Positions 17,433 through 26,495 are shown, counted from the stretch's first letter. The stretch: 64,000 bases of DNA from JAOPZW01 sp963764585 (GCA_963764585.1 CAVXTB010000006.1:124001-188000); one strand, 5' to 3'. A program made the numbers and translations. Notes: generated by a model not told the origin, from the letters alone.

Positions 17433-19766
17433 ATGCACACGACGCGAACGCTCATCGTGTCGCTGCTGGCCGGGCTCGCTCTGGCTCCCGCGGCACGCGC
17501 CGGCGACGAACCCGTCAAGACGAAGGCCAAGGAGGTCACGTTCTCCGGGCGACTCGGCTACGCGCGAACGTTCACGGCGCCGCAGGAGCTCTCGGCGCGC
17601 GAGCGGCAGCTCTTCGAGGAGGAGGGGGAGGGAGAGGGGGAGAGCGAGGGCGACGATCAGCGTCAGGCGCCGGCGCCGGCCGGCCCGAACGAGCCGCCCA
17701 CGCCCGAGCCGCTGGACGTCGGGCTCGCGGCGCGCGCCGCCGCGACCGGCGACGAGTACACCCTGTTTCGCAGCACCGCCGTCCAGTCGGGCTCGCCCGC
17801 GACCGCGACCGGCGAGCCGACGGTGGCCAACGACCGCAACTCGCTGCTCTACACGGGCAACGCCCACGCCGCCGTGTCCAGCGACAACGGCATGACGTGG
17901 CTGGCGCTGCATCCCGGCGACAAGACCTACTACCCGCAGTACGACAAGGGCTTCTGCTGCGACCAGGTGGCCTACGCGGTGGATCGCGGGCCGAACTCCC
18001 TCGTGTTCTGGTTGCGCCAGTTCCGGTTCGACGGCACGGCCGGCCACCTCTCCCTGATCGTCTTCCAGGGCCGCAAGGAGCTGACCGAGCCCGAGCTCAC
18101 CAGCCAGCAGGACTACTGCGAGTACCACTTCAAGCCTGCGGACTTCGGCGTCGCGAACGGCTGGTTCGACTTCAACCAGGTCTCGAACACGAAGAAGTAC
18201 CTCTACATCTCCTCGAAGGCCGAGCAGGGCAGCTCGTTCGTCGACGGCATCGTCTGGCGGATGGCGCTCGACGATCTCGACGACGACAACTGCGGCTCCA
18301 TCAAGGCCCACTACTGGATGGGGGTCGGGACGGGGTTCAACTCATCGCTCGTGCAGGGCGCCGGGAACGAGCGCGTCATGCACTGGGCCTTCCCCGGCGG
18401 CAGCACCGGCAAGATCAGCTTCACCCGGGCCACGGACAACAGCAAGACCGCTCGCGTGTTCACCCGCTCGATCACCCCGTACCTCGACACGGAGCGCCCG
18501 ACCGCGACGTCGTCCACGCGGGCGGCGACCTGCGTGCTACCGGATGGGACGGATCCCTGCCGGCGCGTCAACGACAAGATCAACACCGGCTACCGGGCGC
18601 CCGGCGAGGTCGGCTGGTTCTGGAACGTGCGGCAGGGCACGGGGCGGCCGTTCCCGCACATCCGCGGCGTGCGCTTCACTCCGGGCCCCCACCCGACGCT
18701 CATCTCCGAGCCCGACATCTGGAACCCGAACTTCGCCTGGATCTATCCCAGCGTCGGGGTCGACGCGCGCGGGCACGTCGGCGTGCTCGCCTACGACGTG
18801 GGCGGCGGGCACTTCCCGAAGCCGACGGCCTCCCTCGTCGACGACGTAGCGCCCGACACCGACTGGGACTCGCTCACCTTCCACAGCTTCCGCACGTCGA
18901 CCAAGGGAGCGAACACGTGGGGCGACTACGAGGCGGTACGCGGGTACGGCGACTGCCCGAACACGTTCGCCGGCGCGGCGCAATCGATGCAGGCGGCGGG
19001 TGCCGAGCATCGCTTCGTCTGGTTCGGCCGCGCGCGCGATGCGTGCCCGGATCTCACGACGACGGCCGTGTCGCTGCAGACGACATCGGTCGACGAGGGC
19101 GGCATCGTCGGCGTCAACCACGACATCCGCAACACCGGATCGGCGCTCACGCCGGACTCGGACACGCGCTTCTACTGGTCGCAGGACGCATTCAAGTCCG
19201 ACGACGACCTGCTCACCGCCAACGAGGTGCGCGCGAGCGGCGTGGCGCCCGGGGCCACGCTGACCATGCCCCTCGCGGGCGTCGTCGCGCCGACGACGGC
19301 CGGGACGTACTACCTGCTCGCCTGCGCCGACGGCAACCTGGCCTTCGACGAGATCAGCGACACGAACAACTGCCTCGCGGCGCCGGACACCGTGGTCGTT
19401 GGCACGTCGGCGCGCGCTCGCGTCAGCAGCGTCGCCTTCAGCAGTCCGCTCCCGCACGTGATCGCCGGCGCACGCCTGCGCGTTGACGTGGGCGTGCAGC
19501 AGCCCGCCCGGGCCAAGGCGTTGCGCGTGACGGTGTACCTCACGGCGCGGACCGCCGTGGGCCGCACCATGACCCGGCTCGGCTCGATACGGGCGCGCGG
19601 CAACGCCGGCGGGGCGCTCGGCCGCGTCGCCGCAACGGCGCTCCTGCGGCTGCCGCGCCGCGCGGCGGCCACGCGCCGCCGGTTCCTCGTCGCGTGCGTG
19701 GGCAAGCCGCGCGTGGATCGCTGCGTCGTCGCGCGGCGGCCGCTCTTCGTCACCTCCAAGCGTTGA
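17433..19766 (+). CDS. Large secreted protein with Asp-box and CARDB domain
   Basis: 777 residues from the ATG at 17433; an in-frame GTG at 17406 would spoil the signal peptide. The N-terminus MHTTRTLIVSLLAGLALAPAARAGD is a Sec signal with an ARA-G cleavage site. A low-complexity acidic stretch (EEEGEGEGESEGDD) and a Pro/Ala linker follow. The main body is beta-rich, with a sialidase-type Asp-box (VSSDNGMTWLAL), suggesting a propeller. Near residues 565-650 a CARDB (adhesion) domain is recognisable (DIRNTGSALTPDSDTRFYWS, DEISDTNNC). The C-terminus is basic. I cannot name a function; cell-surface binding or a hydrolase is plausible. Confidence 0.7.
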   Translation: MHTTRTLIVSLLAGLALAPAARAGDEPVKTKAKEVTFSGRLGYARTFTAPQELSARERQLFEEEGEGEGESEGDDQRQAPAPAGPNEPPTPEPLDVGLAARAAATGDEYTLFRSTAVQSGSPATATGEPTVANDRNSLLYTGNAHAAVSSDNGMTWLALHPGDKTYYPQYDKGFCCDQVAYAVDRGPNSLVFWLRQFRFDGTAGHLSLIVFQGRKELTEPELTSQQDYCEYHFKPADFGVANGWFDFNQVSNTKKYLYISSKAEQGSSFVDGIVWRMALDDLDDDNCGSIKAHYWMGVGTGFNSSLVQGAGNERVMHWAFPGGSTGKISFTRATDNSKTARVFTRSITPYLDTERPTATSSTRAATCVLPDGTDPCRRVNDKINTGYRAPGEVGWFWNVRQGTGRPFPHIRGVRFTPGPHPTLISEPDIWNPNFAWIYPSVGVDARGHVGVLAYDVGGGHFPKPTASLVDDVAPDTDWDSLTFHSFRTSTKGANTWGDYEAVRGYGDCPNTFAGAAQSMQAAGAEHRFVWFGRARDACPDLTTTAVSLQTTSVDEGGIVGVNHDIRNTGSALTPDSDTRFYWSQDAFKSDDDLLTANEVRASGVAPGATLTMPLAGVVAPTTAGTYYLLACADGNLAFDEISDTNNCLAAPDTVVVGTSARARVSSVAFSSPLPHVIAGARLRVDVGVQQPARAKALRVTVYLTARTAVGRTMTRLGSIRARGNAGGALGRVAATALLRLPRRAAATRRRFLVACVGKPRVDRCVVARRPLFVTSKR

Positions 19767-19792
19767 GTCGGCGGCGGTACGCTTCCGGGCAC

Positions 19793-20683
19793 GTGAGCCC
19801 GCTCGGAGCAGCGCCTTACGCGGAGAAGCGGTTCGCCGAGGTCAACGGCCGGCGCATGGCTTACATCGACGAGGGCGAGGGCGACCCGATCGTCTTCCAG
19901 CACGGCAACCCGACCTCGTCGTACCTGTGGCGCAACGTCATGCCGCACCTCGAAGGGCTTGGGCGGCTCATCGCCTGCGACCTCATCGGCATGGGCGACT
20001 CCGACAAGCTCGAGCCCTCGGGTCCCGATCGCTACACCTACGCCGAGCACCGCGACCACCTCTTCGCGCTGTGGCAGCAGCTCGGCATCGACGGTGACGT
20101 CGTCCTGGTCGTTCACGACTGGGGCTCGGCGCTCGGCTTCGACTGGGCCAATCGCAACCGCGACAAGGTCCAGGGGATCGCCTACATGGAGGCGATCGTC
20201 ATGCCCGTGACCTGGGACGACTGGCCCGACGATGCGCGCCGCGTCTTCCAGGGCTTCCGCTCGCCCGCCGGCGAGGAGATGGTCCTGGAGAAGAACCTGT
20301 TCGTGGAGGGCGTGCTGCCCGCCGCGTCGCTGCGCCGGCTCAGCGACGAGGAGATGGCGGTCTACCGCCGGCCGTACGAGCAGCCGGGCGAGAGCCGGCG
20401 CCCGACGCTCACGTGGCCGCGCCAGATCCCGATCGACGGCGAGCCCGCCGACGTCGTGGCGGTCGTCGAGGACTACGCCGCGTGGCTGGGCGAGGCCGAC
20501 GTGCCGAAGCTGTTCGTCAACGGCGAGCCCGGCTCGATCCTCACCGGGCGCGCGCGCGAGCTGTGCCGCTCGTGGCCCAACCAGACCGAGGTCACGGTGA
20601 AGGGCACGCACTTCGTGCAGGAGGACAGCCCCGACGACATCGGTGCGGCGCTGGCGGGCTTCGTTCGCGGCCTGCGGGCGTAG
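19793..20683 (+). CDS. dhaA: Haloalkane dehalogenase (HLD-II type, DhaA/LinB-like)
   Basis: 296 residues from the GTG at 19793, the length of DhaA. The alpha/beta-hydrolase catalytic set of subfamily II is present: oxyanion and halide-binding HGNPTSS (Asn), the nucleophile and halide Trp in VVHDWGSALG, the catalytic Glu in YMEAIVMP, and the base His in KGTHFVQEDSP. The enzyme would hydrolyse C-Cl or C-Br bonds to alcohols in the cytosol without cofactors. It starts 27 bases after the secreted-protein gene. An ordinary epoxide hydrolase is unlikely because that Glu and the halide pair are in place. Natural substrate unknown. Confidence 0.85.
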   Translation: MSPLGAAPYAEKRFAEVNGRRMAYIDEGEGDPIVFQHGNPTSSYLWRNVMPHLEGLGRLIACDLIGMGDSDKLEPSGPDRYTYAEHRDHLFALWQQLGIDGDVVLVVHDWGSALGFDWANRNRDKVQGIAYMEAIVMPVTWDDWPDDARRVFQGFRSPAGEEMVLEKNLFVEGVLPAASLRRLSDEEMAVYRRPYEQPGESRRPTLTWPRQIPIDGEPADVVAVVEDYAAWLGEADVPKLFVNGEPGSILTGRARELCRSWPNQTEVTVKGTHFVQEDSPDDIGAALAGFVRGLRA

Positions 20684-20732
20684 CGTGATGGCAGAGATCG
20701 TCCGGTCGATGTCCTTGCGGCCATAACCGCGC

Positions 20733-20750
20733 GGCGGCATCATCGCCGCC
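20733..20750 (+). promoter_or_regulatory. Hairpin abutting the glxA-type start codon
   Basis: GGCGGC-ATCATC-GCCGCC forms a perfect six-bp stem that ends exactly at the ATG at 20751, and no Shine-Dalgarno sequence is present. It could limit initiation or be chance in GC-rich DNA. Confidence 0.2.
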
Positions 20751-21701
20751 ATGCGCCGCGTCGTCATCCTCGCCGTCCCGGGCATGCAGACGCTCGACGT
20801 CAGCGGGCCGGCCGAGGCGTTCTCGATCGCGACGCGCTGGCACGGCGGCGAGTACGACGTGCGCGTCGTCACGCCCGACGGCGAGCCGGCGCGCGGGACG
20901 AGCGGGCTGACGCTCGTGCCCGACGGGTCGATCGCCACCGTCCGCGGCGCGATCGACACGCTCGTGGTCGCCGGCGGCGAGGGCGTCTTCGCCGCCGCCG
21001 AGGACCGCGACCTGATCGCGTGGCTGCGCGGTGCCTCCAAGCGCGCGCGGCGGACCGCCTCGGTCTGCACCGGCGCGCACCTGCTCGCCGAGGCCCGGCT
21101 GCTCGACGGCCGCCGCGCGACCACGCACTGGGCCTACTGCGACCGCCTCGCCGAGCGCTATCCGCAGATCGCGGTCGAGCGCGATCCGATCTTCGTGCGC
21201 GACGGCGACGTCGCGACGAGCGCCGGCGTCACGGCGGGCATGGACCTGGCGCTCGCGCTGATCGAGGAGGACCACGGCGCGCCGACCGCGCTGGCCACCG
21301 CGCGCAGCCTCGTGCTCTACATGCGCCGGCCCGGCGGCCAGTCGCAGTTCAGCGCCGCGCTCGCCGGCCAGCCCGCGCGCCGCGAGCCGCTGCGCGAGCT
21401 GCAGGCGTGGGTCATCGAGCACCTCGACTCAGAGCTCACCGTGCCGGCGCTCGCCGCGCGCGTGCACATGAGCGAGCGCAACTTCGCGCGCGCCTTCCGC
21501 GCCGAGACCGGGCTGACGCCGGCCGCCTACGTCGAAGCCGCGCGCGTCGAGCGCGCCCGGCGCGAGCTCGAGACCACCGACCTGGCCGTCGAGGCCGTCG
21601 CCGCGCGCTGCGGCTTCGGCACCGTCGAGACCATGCGCCGCGCGTTCCACCGGCGCTTGGGCGTCAACCCCGCCGCCTACCGCGCCCGGTTCGCGGCCTG
21701 A
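20751..21701 (+). CDS. GlxA-family transcriptional regulator (DJ-1/PfpI + AraC)
   Basis: 316 residues. The N-terminal about 170 residues form a class I glutamine amidotransferase-like (DJ-1/PfpI) domain with the nucleophile-elbow Cys in TASVCTGAHLLAEA. The C-terminal AraC domain has two helix-turn-helices (VPALAARVHMSERNFARAF and VEAVAARCGFGTVETMRRAF). GlxA-type proteins are ligand-sensing activators or repressors. It sits 21 bases upstream of a second DJ-1/PfpI gene on the same strand, the likely target or partner. Confidence 0.9.
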   Translation: MRRVVILAVPGMQTLDVSGPAEAFSIATRWHGGEYDVRVVTPDGEPARGTSGLTLVPDGSIATVRGAIDTLVVAGGEGVFAAAEDRDLIAWLRGASKRARRTASVCTGAHLLAEARLLDGRRATTHWAYCDRLAERYPQIAVERDPIFVRDGDVATSAGVTAGMDLALALIEEDHGAPTALATARSLVLYMRRPGGQSQFSAALAGQPARREPLRELQAWVIEHLDSELTVPALAARVHMSERNFARAFRAETGLTPAAYVEAARVERARRELETTDLAVEAVAARCGFGTVETMRRAFHRRLGVNPAAYRARFAA

Positions 21702-21722
21702 ACTGCACAGGAGCCCATCCCC

Positions 21723-22376
21723 ATGGACATCGCCATCCCGCTGTTCGACCGCTTCACGGCCCTCGACGCCGTCGGCCCCTACGAGGTCCTCAGCCGCCTG
21801 CCCGGCTACCGCGTCACCTTCGTCGCCGAGGACCCCGGCGTGCGGATGACCGACAACGGCATGCTCGGGCTCGTCGCCGAGAAGGCGCTCGCCGACCTGC
21901 CGCACCCCGAGATCGTCGTCGTGCCCGGCGGGATCGGCACGCGGGCGATGATGCACGACGCGGTCCTCGTCGACTGGGTGCGCGGCGCCCACGCGACCAG
22001 CCAGTTCACCTGCTCGGTCTGCACCGGATCGCTGGTCCTCGGCGCCGCGGGGATCCTCGACGGTCTCGAGGCGACGACGCACTGGGCGGCGATGGGGCTG
22101 CTGGGGAGCACCGGCGCGATCCCGACGTCGCGACGGGTCGTGGAGCAGGGCAAGGTCATCACCGCCGCCGGTGTGTCGGCGGGCATCGACATGGCGCTGA
22201 CGCTCGCCGCCCGCGTTGCCGGCGACGCCGTCGCGCGGGCCATCCAGCTCGGCATCGAGTACGACCCGCAGCCGCCCTTCGACTCCGGATCGCTCGCGAA
22301 GGCGCCTCAGGAGGCGATCGACCTCTGCCGGCGCGTCGAGCGCGCGGTCGACGCGGGCGAGGCCGTTCGCCTCTAG
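21723..22376 (+). CDS. DJ-1/PfpI family protein (isonitrile-hydratase-like)
   Basis: 217 residues with the DJ-1/PfpI fold. The reactive Cys is in FTCSVCTGSLVLGAAGIL, preceded by IVVVPGGIGTRAMM. The ending, EYDPQPPFDSGSLAKAP, is characteristic of the InhA (isonitrile hydratase) branch, whose members hydrate isonitriles to N-formamides. The paired GlxA-type regulator upstream shares the fold, a common arrangement. Its stop overlaps the stop of the convergent oxidoreductase by four bases. Activity on isonitriles is a family inference. Confidence 0.8.
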   Translation: MDIAIPLFDRFTALDAVGPYEVLSRLPGYRVTFVAEDPGVRMTDNGMLGLVAEKALADLPHPEIVVVPGGIGTRAMMHDAVLVDWVRGAHATSQFTCSVCTGSLVLGAAGILDGLEATTHWAAMGLLGSTGAIPTSRRVVEQGKVITAAGVSAGIDMALTLAARVAGDAVARAIQLGIEYDPQPPFDSGSLAKAPQEAIDLCRRVERAVDAGEAVRL

Positions 22377-23578
22377 CGCACGATCACGTCGCGGTGCAGG
22401 TCGGTCTGCACCGGCAGGCCACCGGAGTGCGGCAACTGGCCGGCGACCGCGTCGTCGTCGAGGGCAGCCAGCCACGGCGCCAGCCAGCGGCCGGCGACCT
22501 TGCCCGGCGGCCACCAGAGCGTGTGCGTCGTGGCCTCGCCCTCGCCGCCGCCACCGGCCGCGTCGTAGCGCAGGTAGCGCGGGCCGCGGCTCGTGAGCAG
22601 GCGCCCGCGCAGGACCGGACGGAAGGGCTTGCGCTCGACCATCGCGCCGGCCTCGGCGGCGATGTCGGCGGCCGCAGCGTCGGCCTGCTCGGCGGCCAGG
22701 CCGCCGAACTTGACCGGGAAGGCGATGCCGTCGCCGGCCGCCCACACCGCCTCGGCGCCGACGACGCGCCCGTGCGCATCGACGGTGACGAAGCCGTCCG
22801 GGTCGGCGGGGATGCCCTTGGGTGCGCGACCGCGCAGGCGCGGCAGCGCGAGCACCCGCTCGACCTCCAGGCGCCGGCCAGAGGGGCGCAGGACGAGGGT
22901 GCGGTGAAGCCCGGCCTCGAGCGTCGCGTAGGCGCCGAGCTCCAGGCGCACGCCGGCGCGCTCGAGCTCGTCGCGGACGACCTCGACGGCGCGCGATCCG
23001 AAGATCGCGAGCGGCGCCTGCTCTGGCGTGACCAGCGTGATCTCGGGATCCATGCCCATCCCGCGGGCCTGGCCGGCGATCAGCAGCGCGAGCTCGTAGG
23101 CGGGAAGCGGCCAGCCGGGCCCGGGCGGGACGACGATCGCCAGGCGCTGGCTATAGCCCTCCTCGAGGTCGCGCAGCAGGCCGCCGAGGACGTCGACGTC
23201 CGAGCGGTCGTCCCACGTCACGACGCCGTCGGCGAAGGCGGGCACGGCCGCCGCACCGGTGGCCAGCAGCAGCGAGTCGTACGGCAGCTCCTGGCCGTCG
23301 CCGAGGCGCACGATGTGCTCCGAGACGTCGACGCCGATCAGCGGCGCCTGCACGAACTCGGCGTCGGCCGCGCGCGCCGCGTCGGCAAGCGGCGTGCGAC
23401 GCGGGCTGCCGAGCGCGAACGGCTCGGCGACCGCCAGCGGGCGGTAGACGAAGTCCCCGGTGGGCGCGACGAGCGTGAGTGCGACGCGGTGCGCCGCGAG
23501 CGCGTGGAGGGCCAGCAGGCCCTCGATGCCGGCGATCCCGCCGCCGGCGATGACAACGCGATGTGGTGAAGCGGTCAT
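22373..23578 (-). CDS. NAD(P)/FAD-dependent oxidoreductase, NDH-2/SQR-like (copy 1 of 3)
   Basis: 401 residues from the ATG at 23578. The N-terminal FAD motif is VVIAGGGIAGIEGL; a second nucleotide-binding region and the late FAD motif AVWAAGDGIAFPVKFGG follow. The C-terminal signature LWWPPGKVAGRWLAPWLA recurs in the other two copies (23645 and 41927). The protein contains no Cys, so it cannot use the disulfide chemistry of sulfide:quinone reductase; a type II NADH dehydrogenase-like or quinone-reducing role fits better. It lies in a block with a second copy and a universal stress protein, suggesting a stress or low-oxygen electron-transfer role. Confidence 0.75.
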   Translation of the reverse strand: MTASPHRVVIAGGGIAGIEGLLALHALAAHRVALTLVAPTGDFVYRPLAVAEPFALGSPRRTPLADAARAADAEFVQAPLIGVDVSEHIVRLGDGQELPYDSLLLATGAAAVPAFADGVVTWDDRSDVDVLGGLLRDLEEGYSQRLAIVVPPGPGWPLPAYELALLIAGQARGMGMDPEITLVTPEQAPLAIFGSRAVEVVRDELERAGVRLELGAYATLEAGLHRTLVLRPSGRRLEVERVLALPRLRGRAPKGIPADPDGFVTVDAHGRVVGAEAVWAAGDGIAFPVKFGGLAAEQADAAAADIAAEAGAMVERKPFRPVLRGRLLTSRGPRYLRYDAAGGGGEGEATTHTLWWPPGKVAGRWLAPWLAALDDDAVAGQLPHSGGLPVQTDLHRDVIVR

Positions 23579-23644
23579 GGCTCGATGGTGGCTCGGGCCC
23601 GCCGAGCGAGCATCGGGGTCGCCCCGCCGACGCACTGCGGACGA

Positions 23645-24847
23645 TTACGGACGCCCGGGCGCGTCGCCCATCGCACGGCTGATCCCTCCGGTCTGAAGCT
23701 TGCGCGCCGGCGGCAGCGGTCGCGCCTCGAGCTCGCGCGAAGCCAGCCACGGCGTCAGCCAGCGGGCCGCGACCTTGCTGGGAGGCCACCACAGGCATTG
23801 GTCGGACACCTCGGCCGAGTCTGCTCCGCCGGGAGGCTCTGCACGCATGTACCGGGGTCCGTGCACGGTGCGCAACAGCGCACGCATGACGGGGCGGTAC
23901 GGTCGCGGTGGGTGCTCGGCGCCAGCGCGCCAGGCGATCTGCTCGGCAACGGCATCGGCTTGGAGGGCCGCCAATCCACCCTGCTTGTGGGCGCCGGTCG
24001 TGCCGTCGCCTACGGCGAAGACGCTGTCGGCGTCGCGGGCGGCGAACGCACCGTCGATGCAGATGAAGCCGGCGTCGTCGCAGAGCAGGCCTGGGGTCCT
24101 CGGACCGGCCAGCAGCGGCAGGTGGACGACGCGATCGCAGGTCAGGCGCGCGTCGCCGGAGAGCTGCACGACGGTGGGATACGGGACGCTGGCCGAGACG
24201 TCGGTGAGCAGGTCGACGCCGGCGGCGGCGAGCTCGCTGCGCGCGAGCGCGCCTCCCGGCGGCCCGAAGGCACTCAGCGGCTCGTGCTCTGGCGTCACGA
24301 GCGTGACCTTCGCCGTCTCGACGAACGCGGCGATCAGCAGCGCGAGCTCGTAGGCGGGAAGCGTCCACGTCGCGCCGGGCGGCACGACGATCGCGACCCG
24401 CTCGGCGAGCTCGTCGCGCAGGTCGGCCAGGACATCGTCGAAGCCCTCGCCGTCGGCGCCGCGGGCGAACGAGGTGCCGTGCTCGAACGCCGGGTAAGGG
24501 TACGCACCGACCGCGAGCACGAGCGCGTCGAATCCCAGCTCGGCCCCGGACGCCAGGCGCACGGTGCGCTGGTCGCGCTCGACGCGCGCCACGGCATCGT
24601 GAAGGAGGACGGCGTCGAGGTCGACCGCCACGTCGGCGAGGGGGTAGCGGTGTGGTTGGCCGAGCCCGAAGGGCTCGAACACCTCGAGCGCCCGGAGGGT
24701 GAAGTCGTCGTCGGGCGCGACGAGCGTCAGCGCGACCCGGTGCCCCGCGAGGCCGCGCAGCGCGACGAGCGTCTCCAAGCCGGCGATCCCCGCACCCGCG
24801 ACGACGACGCGGAGCGGCTCGTGATCGCCGTTGACCCGGCCGGTCAT
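23645..24847 (-). CDS. NAD(P)/FAD-dependent oxidoreductase, NDH-2/SQR-like (copy 2 of 3)
   Basis: 400 residues. The ATG at 24847 overlaps the stop of the universal stress protein gene (ATGA), so the two are translationally coupled. FAD motif VVVAGAGIAGLETL, late motif SVFAVGDGTTGAHKQGG, and the shared C-terminal CLWWPPSKVAARWLTPWLA. Four scattered Cys are present, none in the spacing of the SQR redox pair. Same family as the genes at 22373 and 41927. Probably membrane-associated through its amphipathic C-terminus, donating electrons to quinone; the donor is unknown. Confidence 0.75.
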   Translation of the reverse strand: MTGRVNGDHEPLRVVVAGAGIAGLETLVALRGLAGHRVALTLVAPDDDFTLRALEVFEPFGLGQPHRYPLADVAVDLDAVLLHDAVARVERDQRTVRLASGAELGFDALVLAVGAYPYPAFEHGTSFARGADGEGFDDVLADLRDELAERVAIVVPPGATWTLPAYELALLIAAFVETAKVTLVTPEHEPLSAFGPPGGALARSELAAAGVDLLTDVSASVPYPTVVQLSGDARLTCDRVVHLPLLAGPRTPGLLCDDAGFICIDGAFAARDADSVFAVGDGTTGAHKQGGLAALQADAVAEQIAWRAGAEHPPRPYRPVMRALLRTVHGPRYMRAEPPGGADSAEVSDQCLWWPPSKVAARWLTPWLASRELEARPLPPARKLQTGGISRAMGDAPGRP

Positions 24848-25752
24848 CGGGCGGACACCGTGGCCGACGGCTCGTCGGCCTCGTCGTGCTCGTGCACCGC
24901 GGTGCGGGTCAACACGAGCACCGGGCAGGGCGCCTCGTGGACGAGCTTGGACGACGTGCTGCCCAGCACCAGCCGGCGCAAGGGGCCGTAGCCGCGCGAG
25001 CCGGTGACGAGCAGGTCGAGGTGATTGCCCTCGAAGGCCAGCTCGCGCGCGGGCTCGCCGAACGCGATGTCGCCGGTAGCGATATCGCCGAGCTCGGCGA
25101 GAACCGCCGCCAGGCGCTCCTCGGCCTCCTCGCGGCGGATGCGGGCGTGCTCCGGCCAGTCGGGACGGTATGCGGGGAAGGGCCCGCCGGGCTCGGGCGG
25201 CACGACGACGTCGATGACCCGCAGCTGGGCGCCGGAAGCCTTCGCGATCTCGTGCGCCAGAGCGAGCGCTGCGTCGGCCTCGGGCGAGCCGTCGTAGCCG
25301 ACTCCGATCGTCTGCAGCTCCCCGCCGTGGTCGGCGTAGCCGCGTGGAGCGACGAGGACCGGGCACGGCGCACCGTGCAGCGTGCCGGCGGTCACGTCGC
25401 CCGCCAGGACACGTCCGAGACGGCCGCGGTGCGACGAGCCGACGACGATGAGCTCGCCACCCCGGCGTGCGGCCGTGCGGTGCAGCGCACGAGCCGGCGA
25501 GTCGTCGGGCATGACGACGGTCGTTGCCGTGACGCCCGCGCGCTCGAGCTCGTCGTCGAGCGTCTCGTGCGCGGCGTGCTCCATGACGGCTTCGAAGTCG
25601 CTGTTGGCGCCGCGGCTGACGTAGTAGTCGTAGGGGTAGGCGTGGACGGCGATCAGGGCGCCGTCGAAGCTCCGTGCGAGGCGATCGGCCAAAGCGAGGG
25701 CGTCGCGGCCACCATCGCGAGCATCAACGCCGACGACGATGGTGCTGAACAT
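24844..25752 (-). CDS. Tandem universal stress protein (two UspA domains)
   Basis: 302 residues from the ATG at 25752, which follows GGAAAGGAAGG; upstream in-frame codons are non-coding. Domain 1 covers about residues 1-145 and domain 2 about 150-290. The ATP-binding loop is canonical in domain 2 (GSRGYGPLRRLVLGSTS). In domain 1 it is altered (GSSHRGRLGRVLAGDV, with His for the second Gly and Asp for Ser), suggesting one nucleotide-binding and one degenerate half. Double-Usp proteins are hallmarks of DosR-type hypoxia regulons in actinobacteria. A shared promoter motif lies at 25800-25830. Confidence 0.9.
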   Translation of the reverse strand: MFSTIVVGVDARDGGRDALALADRLARSFDGALIAVHAYPYDYYVSRGANSDFEAVMEHAAHETLDDELERAGVTATTVVMPDDSPARALHRTAARRGGELIVVGSSHRGRLGRVLAGDVTAGTLHGAPCPVLVAPRGYADHGGELQTIGVGYDGSPEADAALALAHEIAKASGAQLRVIDVVVPPEPGGPFPAYRPDWPEHARIRREEAEERLAAVLAELGDIATGDIAFGEPARELAFEGNHLDLLVTGSRGYGPLRRLVLGSTSSKLVHEAPCPVLVLTRTAVHEHDEADEPSATVSAR

Positions 25753-25799
25753 GGTGCCTTCCTTTCCAGACGTGGTGGACGTGGTGCTCACGTGCTCGG

Positions 25800-25830
25800 A
25801 TCGTCGCGAGCGCGCGCGCCTGCGCCATCC
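25800..25830 (-). promoter_or_regulatory. Shared-motif promoter of the Usp-oxidoreductase operon
   Basis: On the minus strand GGATGG (25830-25825), exactly 19 bases, then GACGAT (25805-25800), 47 bases before the usp start. This is one of seven promoters in the window with [GC]GATSG-N19-NANNNT geometry; the hexamer is again followed by CGC. Motif found by eye. Confidence 0.5.
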
Positions 25831-25868
25831 GTCGCAAACCCGTGAGCGGCTGCGGCAAACCACGCATG

Positions 25869-25898
25869 CCGAAGCCCCCGTCAACACGGGGGCTTCGG
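25869..25898 (-). terminator. Strong hairpin terminator after the membrane-protein gene
   Basis: A perfect 13-bp stem CCGAAGCCCCCGT / ACGGGGGCTTCGG with a CAAC loop (as read on the plus strand) lies 34 bases beyond the stop of the 25932-26495 gene and upstream of the usp promoter. No strong U-run follows, as is common in high-GC actinobacteria. Confidence 0.7.
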
Positions 25899-25931
25899 TC
25901 GGCGTGCGCCGCGGAGCGGCCGGACGAGTGG

Positions 25932-26495
25932 CTAGCTCGTGGCAGCCACCGCGCTGGGCGCAGCGACGGGCTCGGTCTTCGGCTCGACGACCAGCTTGCG
26001 CAGGACGAGGAGCGTGAGGACGAGGAACCCGCCCCCGGTGATGAGCAGAGCGAAGCCCATGACGATCGCGAACGTCGCCACGCTCTCGGCGAAGTAGGAC
26101 GAGTGCAGTGCGGTGGTCAGCGCGGTCTCGGTGACCCAGAGGTTGCGCGCCGCGTTGTCGACCGGCTTGCCGCTGTTGGGATCGACGGCCGCTGCCTTCT
26201 CATCGTTGGTGGGCTTGCCGTTCTTGCCCATGTAGCGCGGCATCTGAGCGTAGGTCTGGCCGCCGCTCGCCTCGAGCGCGTGCTTGCGCATCACCTTGGC
26301 GAACGCCTCGGCCTTGCTGCCGTTGTCGACGAGCTGATTGGGGATGCTCGAGTCGGGTGTACCGACGATCTGCTCGCGGGCGAGGTCGTTGTGGACGCGG
26401 TCGCGGCCGTTGAACCCGACCACGATCGAGCCGACGCCGAAGGCGATCAGCACAACGCTGGCGACGATCCCTCCGTACTGAAACAGCCTGCTCAT
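25932..26495 (-). CDS. Two-TM membrane protein of unknown function
   Basis: 187 residues from the ATG at 26495 after a GAAAGGAAG site. One membrane segment spans about residues 8-28 (GGIVASVVLIAFGVGSIVVG) and a second about 145-170 (ATFAIVMGFALLITGGGFLV), enclosing a polar loop of about 115 residues presumably outside the membrane; the C-terminal tail is Ala/Pro-rich. I do not recognise a named family. It is divergent from phosphoketolase and has its own copy of the shared promoter motif, so it probably belongs to the same regulon. Confidence 0.65.
   Translation of the reverse strand: MSRLFQYGGIVASVVLIAFGVGSIVVGFNGRDRVHNDLAREQIVGTPDSSIPNQLVDNGSKAEAFAKVMRKHALEASGGQTYAQMPRYMGKNGKPTNDEKAAAVDPNSGKPVDNAARNLWVTETALTTALHSSYFAESVATFAIVMGFALLITGGGFLVLTLLVLRKLVVEPKTEPVAAPSAVAATS

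Noticed and set aside
22373..24847. Sulfide:quinone oxidoreductases
   Set aside because: The redox-active Cys pair is absent; one copy has no Cys at all.
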